Positions 36,120 through 47,422 of a stretch of 64,000 nt of DNA are shown one piece after another. The notes beneath the pieces are model-generated. The model searched no databases. It was not told the origin of the DNA and worked only from the letters and a program-made list of their open reading frames with translations. The position numbers and the translations under genes are program-made. The stretch lies in assembly GCA_963931925.1 (NCBI GenBank), contig OZ007575.1, positions 32,366,894-32,430,893 on the forward strand, read 5' to 3'. Origin of the DNA: Onchidella celtica. Taxonomy: Eukaryota; Mollusca; Gastropoda; Systellommatophora; Onchidiidae. The first letter of the stretch is position 1. Every line of letters begins with the position of its first letter.

Positions 36120-36740
36120 CACAGATGTGATTTTCAAAGTTGAGTTTTGGTCAATAAAGTGTAAGCTGAGGCGCAGAACGAAATTTCTTGTCATACTTTT
36201 TTAATTCTACTGGAAGGAAATGCGACTTTTTTATTTTCTCTGCTCAAGATGTCGGAACACTTTCTTCTGTCCAGCCAGAGAGTATGCATTTATAGAGAGG
36301 TCTCACTTCCGAGAGGTCGCTGCGGTAAACAAGAATTGAAAGAGACACCAAAGAAAGTGTGCATAATCTGTTTTTACTGTGGTTTGTTCATATTTTGGGG
36401 TTGATTGATGATTGAAACTATTTTGACTCGTTTGTTAGCTCTTACGTCCCGTGGAAATGTATAAACGGGTATTGTTTACCGCAGCGACCTGCTTTCCGCT
36501 TCCTGCTGACAGTGGTTTCGAGGCGCCTCCCGTGTCTCGCAGTGCAAATTGACCGATAGTGAAAACTCTCTATAAATACATACACACTGGTTCAATTCAC
36601 TTGTAGTAGTAAAACATATAGCGAACTTCAAGACCTTTTAAAGATATCCCCTCGTACACATTTACTTCTTCCCAGACGTGATACATGTATGATCTTTTGC
36701 AGAATTTAAGGCTTGACGGTTAAAAAACCTTTGGTGATTA
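36120..36740. repeat. Dispersed repeat shared with 48180-48480
   Basis: Shared order of words: GAGGCGCAGAACGAA, GGAACACTTTCTTC, AAGACCTTTTAAA, GTACACA.TTAC and GTGATTACAT. The 177-bp MITE interrupts the 36-kb copy and is missing from the 48-kb copy. Confidence 0.5.
36314..36490. mobile_element. 177-bp MITE with 19-bp perfect TIRs
   Basis: AGGTCGCTGCGGTAAACAA at 36314-36332 is exactly inverted at 36472-36490. The interior is AT-rich and non-coding. An inverse, diverged relative lies near 31870-32005. The target duplication is not clear. Confidence 0.65.
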
Positions 36741-37478
36741 CATGTTCACCCTTTAGCTCTATTAGATTAAGTCTAGCTAAAATTTCCGTTCGAAGAACGC
36801 TGATCACGTGGTCTCAACGAAATTTCCGATCATAGTTTCCCATTCTACTCGATGAAAATGCGCCTCTTTCTTTGCAGCAAAAAAAAAAAAACAAACAATA
36901 TTACAGACAAAATTTTTGGGCAGAATGGATGTGTTCACGTAACTTATCATAAAAAATTGAGGTAGTTCACAAAGTTTCGTAATTTTTGGTCCCGTATTCA
37001 CAAAGTTTTAGGTGATTACATGTTCACCATTTAGCTCCATTATAGTATGATGAGAGTCGCATGCTAAACTATCGTAGCTCGACTTTTGTTTTCAAAGATT
37101 GAGACATTTGACTTGCTTGTGTAGCCCTTGACAGCCGGCGGGTTGTGTTATAACTAAAGGGTGATAACTTTCTTGAAAAAATTTTTAAATGTCCCAACAA
37201 TATTAAATTTGAGAAAGAAAATTATTCAATTTTTTTACTTCTTCTGAAAAACTTGTTAAAACCAAGTTACGGCCCTCAATATTAATTGTCTCCCCTTTGC
37301 AATTACATTTCACATTTCAGCGAAAATATCATAAAATATTTAAGTAGGGTTGGCGGCAATGTGAAAACATCATGTGGTCATTATGCACCTCGCAAATCAA
37401 CCAAGGAAGTGGATATTGGACGGTGTCTATCATTATCTAGGGTATCTCCATCGATTCCCCTCATCGACATCATACCGT

Positions 37479-37812
37479 CATGGTGCTAACCTTTTGGCCT
37501 AAGTCAGACTTAGGCCAAAACAAAATGTACCTGTTACGTCATTCATGGTGCATCTATTAATGTTAAAATCATTCAAAAGTGCCAAGCCATTATCCTGGAA
37601 ATAAAACTTTCTGTAATGTCCTAGCTCTAATTCATTAATAGACGTAGGCCATTTTGGTTCTCGGGTTGTTTCAGCCAACGTGAACGATGACCACTTTTAC
37701 CTAGAGTCATTTTGGCCTAAGTCTGACTGCATTGCAAACGAATTTAAATAAGTTTTTTTGCGATTTTCTCAGAAGTGCAAAAAATGACTTAGGCCAAAAG
37801 GTCAGTACCATG
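37479..37812. mobile_element. 334-bp MITE with ~26-bp TIRs and internal hairpin
   Basis: The left end is CATGGTGCTAACC then TTTTGGCCTAAGTC; the right end read inward is CATGGTACTGACC then TTTTGGCCTAAGTC. The left terminus is itself a hairpin: TTTTGGCCTAAGTC, one base, then its inverse. A fourth copy of the motif is at 37713. Non-coding. Confidence 0.6.
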
Positions 37813-39296
37813 ACTATACGTTCCCAGAATGTGACGCCCACTTCATTGTTTCGAGCAATTAGGCCTACATAATATTATAGTACGAAAGGGAAATTATTTG
37901 TAAATTCTCTATAATCTGCTGTCTTGTTTCACGTCCATTTTGCATGCTGGGGGTTGGAGAACTGCAGAAAATTAAATCTTTATCAGAGGCAGTCTTGTTC
38001 GTTATCCCGGGTGCGTTAGTGGGCGATGCACACCTTTCTTGGGAGAGACGATTTTGAGAAGTTTTGAGTTTGGAGAAAGCGACCACTAGGCCTACGACCA
38101 TTCTGTGGCAGGATGACAGGACAGAAGGAAATCCTACCAGAAGCACCCACCAACTGCCCGTTCCTGGGAGAGAAAATGCGCCGAATGGAAAGTACTCGAC
38201 AAAAAAAAAAAAAACAATTTCCCAAGTACATGCATCTGTCCTTGTTAAACAAAAAATAATAAAATAGGCCAAACGGTTTTTTATTATTAATAATAATAAT
38301 AATAATGAATAAAATTCTTTAGCGCATTTCTAATAAAATTATTACTCAATGCACTGTACATTGCATCAAATGATTCATGCATACACTTTCCAAATCTCAT
38401 ACTAAAACATGCACTCTCAGTTTCACACACATAGACGCTCTTAGTCACATAGCACTAGCTTATTATTATTATAATCAATCATAACATCAAAGTACAGAAA
38501 AAAATTTGAAAATTTAACAGTTTCCAGAGGAAAAGGTGGTTTTACGCTTTTCTTAAAGCTTTGAAGATTCGGTGATTCACGAATGTTCAAGGGCATCTGG
38601 TTCCAAATAAAAGGTCCAAAATAATGGAAGGATCAATGGCCTATAGTTCTATACATGTTTTAGATGGGATTCTTAAGATTGTTTTGTCACTTGATGATCT
38701 TGGTGAACGAGATGGTGTGTAGACTTGTAAAGAATTTTTGAGATAGCTGAGTGCGGTGTTATTTAAACATTATTCAACAACAACATCACGAAAAAGGTTA
38801 AACGAACAGCCAAACGGATAAACAGACAGGCTGACCGACATCCTTAGGCTAATCCTGGTGTTAAATACCCCCCCCCCCACCCCGCTTGTGTACCAAATTT
38901 TACTCTCTGAAAGTCCCCTGTTTGACCATTTTAAGGTATTTCATTCGTAGACGGTCTGAACTTGACCCAGTTCTCCTTTCTAAAACCTCCCAGATCCTAT
39001 GACACATTGGACATGAAGGAGGTGGTCGCTGCGACCTACGTTCTTGTTAGTTCCAACTCCACCTTTTGCACAAGTGAGAAATTCGGCGTTAAACGTTTAC
39101 GGCTTTAGTTATTATGAATGATAAGGAGTTCGAATAAATCGGATCTGTGAAACAGCTCGATAGGTGCCACAACGCAGTTTAAACAAATTATAGTGTCAAA
39201 GTGTGCATTTGTTATACCTCCTCTGCATACTAAAAGATCTCCAGTTTTTCAGAAAATGGAGATAGAGCAAAGGCCACAATACGCAGTCATTGCCAC
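37813..39296. other. Intergenic DNA before the first LTR element
   Basis: An AAT/TAA microsatellite at 38285-38310. 38310-38760 looks like a retroposon-derived non-coding fragment (AGCGCATTTCTAATAAA, GGGCATCTGGTTCCAAA), low confidence. The 135-codon minus ORF at 37865-38272 shows no recognisable domain. Confidence 0.4.
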
Positions 39297-40534
39297 TGTC
39301 ACGAGTGGAGTGAGTGCAATTAAGGGGATTGCTACAGAGCGGGTGTAGAATAAGAAGAGCTCACGACAGACGGATAGGAAAAGACGTGAAAGGGGAAGAG
39401 TAAAAATAACTCATGCAGACAAGTGGGAAAAGCGTGCGTGTATGAGTGGTGGGGAAGTCTGAATGAGGCGAAAGCGCTGGATTACTATCACTGCAAGTTA
39501 GAAGGTCCTACGGATCGGACCTGTGAATAAGAGCCCATCGGGCGGACATAAAGGGAAGCAGTCGAGAAGACTAGTGAGAGTCTTTCCAGTTATGACTGGT
39601 ATGTAGAACGTTGATTGATTATTATGATTGATGTATTATATTATATTCGTCTATTACCATGATGTGAATAAGTATATGTGAGGAATGTGGAAGTCCTTGA
39701 TATTGGATATAGCAATGTGCGCCACGAGCGATAGATGAAAGTGAGTTCATGGATTTGTAGCGCGAGTGAGTAGTGTGTACTCCGATGGAGGTGTGTTACC
39801 GTAAGATGTGTGGTGAGTGAAAGGTGAACTAGTGTGTGTACGCTTCATGGATTGTAAGGAGAGGTGGAGTGAATAGAAATGGTAGGGTATTATACCAATG
39901 TAATGTTATTCTTGTAGGTGTCGGGGACGGGCCGCAGAGCCACCTCGATGAGCACAGGGGATAGGCCAGCATAGGGCCGGAGGCCACACATAGGCCAGAA
40001 GTGAGGCTGTCAGTGTAGGACAGTAGAGGCACATAAAGTCGTGGCAGTCAGGCCACGGACAGGGACGTAGATATGAGAGTGAATGAGATACTATATTGTT
40101 GCCATGTTGATAGGCTAGTGAACTGATACTATGTTGTTGCCATGTTGATGGCTATGGAAATAATAATGTGTTATTGCCCTGCTGAGGTGCGAGGGGAATG
40201 CTAAGGTGTATGACAATAGGAAGGTGATATTGAGAGACTGCGGTGCCAGTAAATTATTAATGTGCTATTAAGACCCTGAGGGAGAGGCTGAGGCCGAAGT
40301 GCCTTTAGGAGTAACTACCGGATTGTGGATCCGAGGGAGAGTGTGTGTGAGAATAAGGCCGTTGTACGGCAGTGCATTTCAATAATATAATGTATGTAAT
40401 TGCGCTATTATATGTATAATTATGTTTAATAAATGTGTGAGTCTGATGGGTTGTTCTGTTAAGTGTTAAACTTGTTTGTTCGTGATTGTTGTCCTGTCAT
40501 ACTTATTACATCTCCCAGTCTGGGATTTGTGACA
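39297..40534 (+). repeat. 5' LTR of element 1
   Basis: 1238 bp from TGTCACGAGTGG to GGGATTTGTGACA. Contains AATAAA at 40428-40433, a plausible polyadenylation signal. It differs from the 3' LTR at about 39409, 40170 and 40248. Confidence 0.92.
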
Positions 40535-40535
40535 T

Positions 40536-40548
40536 TGGGGGCTCGTCC
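40536..40548 (+). promoter_or_regulatory. Primer binding site of element 1 (tRNA-Pro type)
   Basis: TGGGGGCTCGTCC one base after the LTR, matching the start of the primer site used with tRNA-Pro in gammaretroviruses. The match ends after 13 bases or so. Confidence 0.7.
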
Positions 40549-41493
40549 TGTTTACCTGTGGTCATTTTGACTTTGTGTATTCGTTATATCTAGTTGTTTT
40601 TCTGTTGTGCTAGGAATTCATGCTGTTGTCTTTGTTCGTGAGATGAATGGAAATTTCATGATGGTATGATTTATGTATATTGATGAATATGTATTGATGC
40701 ATGTATTTTGATGAATATGTAGTAATGTGTACTTAAATTTCAGAGAGACAGTGTGTGTGCGTGCAGCCTGAGGAGACAAGCAGCCAGAGCTCCGATTAGG
40801 TCGAGGACTTAAACTCATAAGGCTGAAAGTTAAGTAAAAGTCAAAATTTTTGTGCCCTGGATTGTGGGCTGTTCCTTTAATCTGTCTTTTTCCCTGTTTT
40901 TGCTGTTTTTGTTGTCGTTATAGGTTATACGGGCGGTGGCGCGGGTTTGCTGTGGTGAGCGTAGTTTGTCCTCTTCGGGAGGTGGGCTAAATTTGGAACT
41001 TCGTTCATCACAGCGAACAGTTCTATAGGGACCTGTATTTTTGGTTAGATTGTGCCGTTCCATCTTCCTCGTTGTTTTAGGAAGACGTTTCTCTTGTCCT
41101 TCTCCTCCCTATCTGTAGATACGTTCTTTTTTTTCAGACTCTGTTCTTGTTCGTACCTTGTAGTGTAATCGGCGTAGTTAGGTTGCATTTTTTTCCATTA
41201 TATTTTCCTTTTTAGGTCTTTGTCCTAGTCTGGTTCGTTGTCCGTGACGTACTTGTGGTCTTTCTACTGTATTTCTTCATTCTTGTCGTTTCTATTTTCT
41301 TTTATAATTAATAGTGCTATACATTTTATAGATATAGAATTAGTTGTGCTGTAAAGGTAAATTTCTGAATTGTATTTGAGACAGCTGGGTATTGTTATAT
41401 CTGGTGTGATCTCAGGTCTCTGGTCGTATCGTTAGTGATCATACCGACAGGTTGGTCGTCTTGTAATACATACCATAACCATAAATCTGTGAA
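40549..41493 (+). other. Untranslated leader of element 1
   Basis: About 950 nt of T-rich sequence without a supported ORF, between the primer site and the gag start. Confidence 0.6.
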
Positions 41494-44022
41494 ATGGCGG
41501 AACTCCAACAACTAATGAAGTTGGGTAAGGAACTTGGCCTGGAGGGAGAGGAGCTACGCGGCTGGATTAAGGAACAGCAGGCAGAAATGCGCGATGAGCG
41601 TGCTAAGGATAGAGAGCAGGAAAAAGAGCTTAAGTTAAAGGAGATAGAGGCGCAAGTGAAGATCGCCGAGTTGGAAATCAAAAAGAATGCGCCAACAGAA
41701 ACAGTTGAGCGGCAGGTACACAATAAAGGTGGCGTTAGGATTAAGCTCCCTACGTTCGACGACCGGAAGGACGACATAGACGCCTTCCTTTACAGGTTCG
41801 AACTGAACGCACAGTTGCAATGGGGGGAAAATAAGGAATTATGGGCCACGTACCTGGCGTCGCTATTGCAGGGGCGAGCGTTAACATACTTTAAAGAGCT
41901 ACAGCGCGAAGACGTGCAAGATTACGATAAGCTGAAGGCTTTGCTGCTTCGCCGATTTGCGCGTACCGAGGAATATTTCCGGGAGCAGTTTAGGCGAGCA
42001 CGTGCAGACACCAGGGAGGATTTTGCTGCCTTCGTCGCGAGACTAACGGAGTATTTCGCGAACTGGGTAGACTTGGCGCATGTGGGCGCGGATTTTGCTA
42101 AACTGAAAGACTTAATGATCCGTGACCAGCTGTACGCGTCGTGCCACAAAGATCTGGTGGCTTTCCTGAAAGAGAACGAACCCGCGACGGTGCAGGAGGC
42201 GTCTAAGTTGGCGGAGGCATACCGTACGGCACATCCGTCCAAACCAGTCGCCAGGGCGTACGTCCAAGATGCTGGGTACGTCGCCGTTGTCGAGGGGTCG
42301 CCGGCAGGACTTAGGGACAGGTCGCGTCAGCGTGGTGCCTATAGCGGGCAAGCCCAGGGGCAGCGTAGGGGCTATCACCAATCACCGGCATATGGATCCG
42401 GTAAGTTTGACCGAGCAGGAGGGCTAGGTCGCGGTAATGGCCGGGGGCGAATTGTGACCTTTGCCGATGACCGACGGCATAGGGACTTTAGTTCCGGTCG
42501 CGATGGGTCACGGGGACCCAGGCCTAGTGCAGCACAGGGAGCGGAGTGTTGGACTTGCGGACGCGTGGGTCACTTTTCACGCGAGTGTAGGGCCGCGAAG
42601 TGTTGGAACTGCGGTAGAGCGGATCACATCAGCGTGAATTGCCCTGCAGGTAGGATAGCGGCGAACGTGGACAGTAGCTCCAGTCCATGTTCCCCAAATA
42701 AATTTCATCATGCGGCTGCGTGTGTTACATCGGACAACGGAGGCGGACAGTATTCTAAGTGTCCCAGTTGTGAGAAGTTACTATCTTCCGGTGTTTTACC
42801 TTGTGGGAGAAAGATCCCCGTTATAAATTCATGTCATACAGGAGGTGGTCTTAGGGTTTATCCGGGGTTTGTTGGGGACGAACCGGTCTCGGTTTTACGA
42901 GATACAGGTTCTACCGTTGTGGGAGTGCATAGGGACTGCATTCGGGATTCACAGCTTACAGGTGAGACTGTCCCGTGCATCCAATTTTCGGGGGCCATTG
43001 AGAAATTACCCATGGCAAGAATAGTGATAGATACACCTTTCCTTAGCGGGGAAGTCGAAGCAGTCGTTGGTTGTTTTCCAGGCGCCCAGCTCATCATTGG
43101 GAATGTATCACGGGTGGTTTCCCCTTCCGATGAGAACGTGCAAGCATGGTCGCAATCAAAAGGTATTGACTTTTGCGCCGCGGTCGAAACACGTCGACGG
43201 GTAGCTGATAGGGATAAGATTAGACCTTTGGCGACGCCAGCGGTCAACCTAGATATCACGCCAGAGCGCTTGGCGAGATTACAAAGGGAGGACCCATCAT
43301 TAAACCCATGTTTTGGGGAGGCGCGAACCGAGAAAACGAGGAGATATAAGAACGGGTCGTCCTCCTTTGTTGTTCAGGCGGGCATTCTGTTCCGTATGTA
43401 CGTCACAGTGGCTTCCGTTCAAAAGCAGGTCGTCGTGCCGCGGTCGTTGGTTGCTACAGTATTGCGTCTGGCCCATGATGTTCCGTTAGCGGATCATGTG
43501 GGAAGTGCGGGAACCAAGCAAAGGGTTCTTAAAAATTTTTACTGGCCATCGATCCACAGAGATGTGCAGGTCTATTGTAAGACGTGCAGTGCGTGCCAAA
43601 AGACGACGCATAAGGGTCGTACACCCCATGCTCCTCTTCAAAAGATCCCCACGGTTTCGGAACCGTTTAAAAAGGTTTCGATAGACCTTGTTGATTTAAG
43701 AGAAAGATTATCTTCAGCGCGCACTATAGCAGAAGAAGCTTCTAGTATCGCTTCAGGGAGAGCAAAAGCCTATAAAGATAGAGGATCCAAACTGAGAATT
43801 TTTAAGCCAGGAGACAGGGTCCTAGTGTTATTACCTACGGACCATAATAAGTTATTGATGACATGGAAAGGTCCTTATGTTATTGAGCAAGTTGTTTCGA
43901 GGGTATATTACGCTATCCACATTGATGGATCAAGCAAGGTTTTCCATGTTGATATGCTGCAGAGGTTTCATGAGAGACCAGAGTATCTGTGTCCTCATAC
44001 GGGTATTGAAGGACATACCTAA
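41494..44022 (+). CDS. Gag-protease-integrase remnant ORF of element 1
   Basis: 842 codons from an ATG to TAA. It starts with a charged coiled coil (about residues 20-70), then a Gag capsid-like region (about 80-240). Two CCHC knuckles, CWTCGRVGHFSREC and CWNCGRADHISVNC, lie near residues 352-384. An aspartic protease motif LRDTGST lies near 468-474. The integrase HHCC zinc domain follows at about 658-705 (LAHDVPLADH, CKTCSAC). The text then jumps from VSIDLV straight to DLRERLSSA, deleting the catalytic D,D-35-E core, yet the frame stays open into the C-terminal GPY/F module (MTWKGPYVIEQ, about 789-799). It ends in unrelated residues after HERPEY because a second deletion brings in RT in another frame. 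Gag may still function; integrase cannot. Confidence 0.88.
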   Translation: MAELQQLMKLGKELGLEGEELRGWIKEQQAEMRDERAKDREQEKELKLKEIEAQVKIAELEIKKNAPTETVERQVHNKGGVRIKLPTFDDRKDDIDAFLYRFELNAQLQWGENKELWATYLASLLQGRALTYFKELQREDVQDYDKLKALLLRRFARTEEYFREQFRRARADTREDFAAFVARLTEYFANWVDLAHVGADFAKLKDLMIRDQLYASCHKDLVAFLKENEPATVQEASKLAEAYRTAHPSKPVARAYVQDAGYVAVVEGSPAGLRDRSRQRGAYSGQAQGQRRGYHQSPAYGSGKFDRAGGLGRGNGRGRIVTFADDRRHRDFSSGRDGSRGPRPSAAQGAECWTCGRVGHFSRECRAAKCWNCGRADHISVNCPAGRIAANVDSSSSPCSPNKFHHAAACVTSDNGGGQYSKCPSCEKLLSSGVLPCGRKIPVINSCHTGGGLRVYPGFVGDEPVSVLRDTGSTVVGVHRDCIRDSQLTGETVPCIQFSGAIEKLPMARIVIDTPFLSGEVEAVVGCFPGAQLIIGNVSRVVSPSDENVQAWSQSKGIDFCAAVETRRRVADRDKIRPLATPAVNLDITPERLARLQREDPSLNPCFGEARTEKTRRYKNGSSSFVVQAGILFRMYVTVASVQKQVVVPRSLVATVLRLAHDVPLADHVGSAGTKQRVLKNFYWPSIHRDVQVYCKTCSACQKTTHKGRTPHAPLQKIPTVSEPFKKVSIDLVDLRERLSSARTIAEEASSIASGRAKAYKDRGSKLRIFKPGDRVLVLLPTDHNKLLMTWKGPYVIEQVVSRVYYAIHIDGSSKVFHVDMLQRFHERPEYLCPHTGIEGHT

Positions 44023-44833
44023 TGTCGTGTCATTCTTTGACGATATAGCATGCCATACGTCGACATGGTCTGATCATATTCAGACACTAACAGTAATTTT
44101 TAAACGATTACGTCATTTTGGGTTAACTGCTAAACCCGCAAAGATGGATTTGGCATGTCCAGAGATAATATTCCTAGGACATATCGTGGGTAGAGGTGTT
44201 CAGAGACCCGAAGAAACAAAAATTGACAAGTTAGTAGGGTTGCAAATCCCTAAAACAAAGAAACAAGTGAGAAGCTTAGTGGGAATTTTAAATTATTACA
44301 GAAAGTTCATTCCAAATTTTTCCTCCTTGTCATCTTCTCTTACTGACCTTACTAAGAAGGGACAACCCGATAAGGTCCAGTGGACGTCTGAATGTCAGAC
44401 ATCATTTGATAATTTGGTGACAGCATTATCATCGTCACCCATTCTGATATTACCCGATTTTCGATCTAATTTTATCCTCAGAACGGATGCGTCGGACTCT
44501 GGTGTCGGCGCTTGTCTTCTACAGGAGAAGAACGAATGTCTCCATCCTGTATGTTATGTCAGTAGGAAGTTATTGCAGAGAGAAAGAAAGTATTCTGTGA
44601 TAGAGCGTGAGTGTCTTGCCATTGTCTGGTCCGTCCAGAAACTAGGACGTTACCTCATGGGACGAGAATTTTGTATCCAGACAGACCACAAGCCACTGAC
44701 ATTTTTGTCGAAGAATCGTTCGTCCAGCCCACGCTTATCTAGATGGGCATTGGCTTTGCAGCCGTATACCTTCGTTATTCAACCAATTCCAGGAACCAGC
44801 AATCATATCGCCGTCTACCTTAGTCGAGCCTAG
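44000..44833 (+). pseudogene. Truncated RT plus RNase H of element 1
   Basis: Open in the +2 frame relative to gag, overlapping its end. It begins in the RT palm at VVSFFDDIACH (the catalytic DD motif), keeps the RT connection (FLGHIVG, VRSLVGILNYYRKFIPNFSS), then RNase H (RTDASDSGVGACL, IERECLAIVW, QTDHKPLTFL). Fingers, motif A and most of the palm are absent. The final motif reads HIAVYLSRA; Ty3/gypsy RNase H normally has an Asp before LSR, so the last acidic residue seems lost. Confidence 0.8.
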
Positions 44834-45174
44834 GGGAAGATTTCAGGAGCTTATACATCGGAGGACAGGAACATTGACAGGATCTGTGTGAATGAGTCGA
44901 TTTTAAAATATTGACATTATAAATATGATATGAAGAATGGTTGATAGGTTGAATGGTTTTTGATTCTGTATTAAGTATGGTGGTTAGTTAGCTATTCATG
45001 ATGTGACACATATATGCATATTGCAGGCCATATTGATCCCCATATTTTCCCCTGATTTCGGTATTCTATATACTAGGGGAACTGCTAGGTCATTTTTCTA
45101 GTGTAGGTATTGCTCACGCTCACTCGTTGACAGTCATCTTGATGCGATTTGAAATTAATTGCATTAATTTTTTT

Positions 45175-45188
45175 GGGGTGGGGGATGA
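45175..45188 (+). promoter_or_regulatory. Polypurine tract of element 1
   Basis: GGGGTGGGGGATGA directly before the 3' LTR, preceded by a T-run. This is the expected plus-strand primer position. Confidence 0.75.
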
Positions 45189-46426
45189 TGTCACGAGTGG
45201 AGTGAGTGCAATTAAGGGGATTGCTACAGAGCGGGTGTAGAATAAGAAGAGCTCACGACAGACGGATAGGAAAAGACGTGAAAGGGGAAGAGTAAAAAAA
45301 ACTCATGCAGACAAGTGGGAAAAGCGTGCGTGTATGAGTGGTGGGGAAGTCTGAATGAGGCGAAAGCGCTGGATTACTATCACTGCAAGTTAGAAGGTCC
45401 TACGGATCGGACCTGTGAATAAGAGCCCATCGGGCGGACATAAAGGGAAGCAGTCGAGAAGACTAGTGAGAGTCTTTCCAGTTATGACTGGTATGTAGAA
45501 CGTTGATTGATTATTATGATTGATGTATTATATTATATTCGTCTATTACCATGATGTGAATAAGTATATGTGAGGAATGTGGAAGTCCTTGATATTGGAT
45601 ATAGCAATGTGCGCCACGAGCGATAGATGAAAGTGAGTTCATGGATTTGTAGCGCGAGTGAGTAGTGTGTACTCCGATGGAGGTGTGTTACCGTAAGATG
45701 TGTGGTGAGTGAAAGGTGAACTAGTGTGTGTACGCTTCATGGATTGTAAGGAGAGGTGGAGTGAATAGAAATGGTAGGGTATTATACCAATGTAATGTTA
45801 TTCTTGTAGGTGTCGGGGACGGGCCGCAGAGCCACCTCGATGAGCACAGGGGATAGGCCAGCATAGGGCCGGAGGCCACACATAGGCCAGAAGTGAGGCT
45901 GTCAGTGTAGGACAGTAGAGGCACATAAAGTCGTGGCAGTCAGGCCACGGACAGGGACGTAGATATGAGAGTGAATGAGATACTATATTGTTGCCATGTT
46001 GATAGGCTAGTGAACTGATACTATGTTGTTGCCATGTTGATGGCTATGGAAATAATAATGTGTTATTGCCCCGCTGAGGTGCGAGGGGAATGCTAAGGTG
46101 TATGACAATAGGAAGGTGATATTGAGAGACTGCGGTGCCGGTAAATTATTAATGTGCTATTAAGACCCTGAGGGAGAGGCTGAGGCCGAAGTGCCTTTAG
46201 GAGTAACTACCGGATTGTGGATCCGAGGGAGAGTGTGTGTGAGAATAAGGCCGTTGTACGGCAGTGCATTTCAATAATATAATGTATGTAATTGCGCTAT
46301 TATATGTATAATTATGTTTAATAAATGTGTGAGTCTGATGGGTTGTTCTGTTAAGTGTTAAACTTGTTTGTTCGTGATTGTTGTCCTGTCATACTTATTA
46401 CATCTCCCAGTCTGGGATTTGTGACA
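45189..46426 (+). repeat. 3' LTR of element 1
   Basis: 1238 bp, the same length as the 5' LTR, with three substitutions by eye. Confidence 0.92.
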
Positions 46427-46454
46427 GCCATTTCGACCTCACTTTTGCTTGTTA

Positions 46455-46760
46455 TGGTAGGGATTCGTTTTTTTAGAAATTTGCCTGGGCAGCGGCCTTG
46501 TATGGAATACTCTTCACGATTTCCAATTGCCAAGGTATCTTTAATGTGCGCATTGTTCACATGGGCCCTCCGAATTTTTCGTCCTTATCAGAGAAGACTA
46601 GATGCTTGATCCTACAGACCACAGGATCAGGGATAGGAAAATACGAGAAAAATCCCCAAATTCCTACATGCACCGACCGGTATTCGAACCCGGTACCTTC
46701 GGCATGAGAGGCGAGCTCCTTGTCTCTAGACGACCGTGTCCCTCGTAGCCGTCTGGGCAC
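46455..46760 (-). mobile_element. tRNA-derived SINE, minus-strand copy
   Basis: On the minus strand: GGTCGTCTAGAGACAAGGAG (tRNA-like A-box region), CTCATGC, then GGTTCGAATACC (B box). The body contains TTTTTCTCGTATTTTC, CTTCTCTGATAAGGACGAAA and AAGATACCTTGGCAATTGGA, and the tail is an A-run. The same family lies on the plus strand at 47423-47690. Confidence 0.7.
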
Positions 46761-46808
46761 CAACCAAACTTTTGTACAGATTCCTGTCTTGCTGAATGTG
46801 GCCACCAC

Positions 46809-47173
46809 CACAGACTAATAAAGTTCCCAGACTGGATGATCCCATTGTGTGACGTCACAAAACAGCGAAAGATCACGAACCATCCTCCATTCTAGGTTTA
46901 CGGTAGCGACCGACGCTTCAGCATAGCTACAATTTTGAATGATACCATTTTGACGCGCCTACTGAACGCGGAAGTTTGGTTCCGCACCAAGAAATTAATA
47001 CATGTACAACCAATCTTGGCAAATAAAAAGAAATTTCTACTGCAGAAGGAACTAGAATCGGAATTTCCCGAGCGGCGGCCATGTTGATTATACAGTCGCC
47101 GCTCGGCAAATTCCGTAAAAAACGACACACCCCGAAGCTCGTGTTTCCAGTCTGGTTAATTTATTAGTCTGTG
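46809..47173. mobile_element. 365-bp MITE candidate, ~27-bp imperfect TIRs
   Basis: The ends are CACAGACTAATAAAG..CCAGACTGG and, read inward from the right, CACAGACTAATAAAT..CCAGACTGG. The flanks GCCACCA and GCCAGCA agree at 6 of 7 positions. The interior carries GAACGCGGAAGTTTGGTTCC, shared with 31540-31600. Confidence 0.5.
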
Positions 47174-47422
47174 GCCAGCACGGTATCCACACCAAATCAG
47201 TGCATAATTATTTCTATCAGTTCAGTCGGAAGGGACGCCTTGTGATGTACATTAATACATGTAGTACAGGACTATGTACTTTGTTCTCGGTCCGGTTTTA
47301 AGTGGAAATGATGGTAGTAACAATGCATGTCTGTGATGTAGGCCCACTGATACTGGCATCTCTGTCTTACTGAATAGAGTAATTATAAAATATTATTTAT
47401 TTTTATTGTTAATGTTTTATTA

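Larger units (their letters stand above)
39297..46426 (+). mobile_element. LTR retrotransposon 1, Gmr1-type Ty3/gypsy, deletion derivative
   Basis: 7130 bp, with 1238-bp LTRs of identical length, TG...CA ends (TGTCACGAG...TGTGACA) and 5-bp flanks GCCAC and GCCAT. It has a tRNA-Pro-type primer site, a polypurine tract and coding for gag, protease, integrase remnants, then RT and RNase H remnants. Integrase precedes RT, the order known for Gmr1 elements within Ty3/gypsy. The LTRs differ at three positions by my count, so insertion is recent. The integrase core and the RT fingers and palm up to the DD motif are missing, so this copy cannot move by its own enzymes. Confidence 0.9.

Noticed and set aside
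37865..38272. 135-codon minus-strand ORF
   Set aside because: Hydrophobic start comes from a poly-A/T tract; no family resemblance.
41494..44022. Ty1/copia identity for element 1 from its domain order
   Set aside because: GPY/F integrase end, RT sequence phrases and RNase H style are Ty3/gypsy; the order fits Gmr1.
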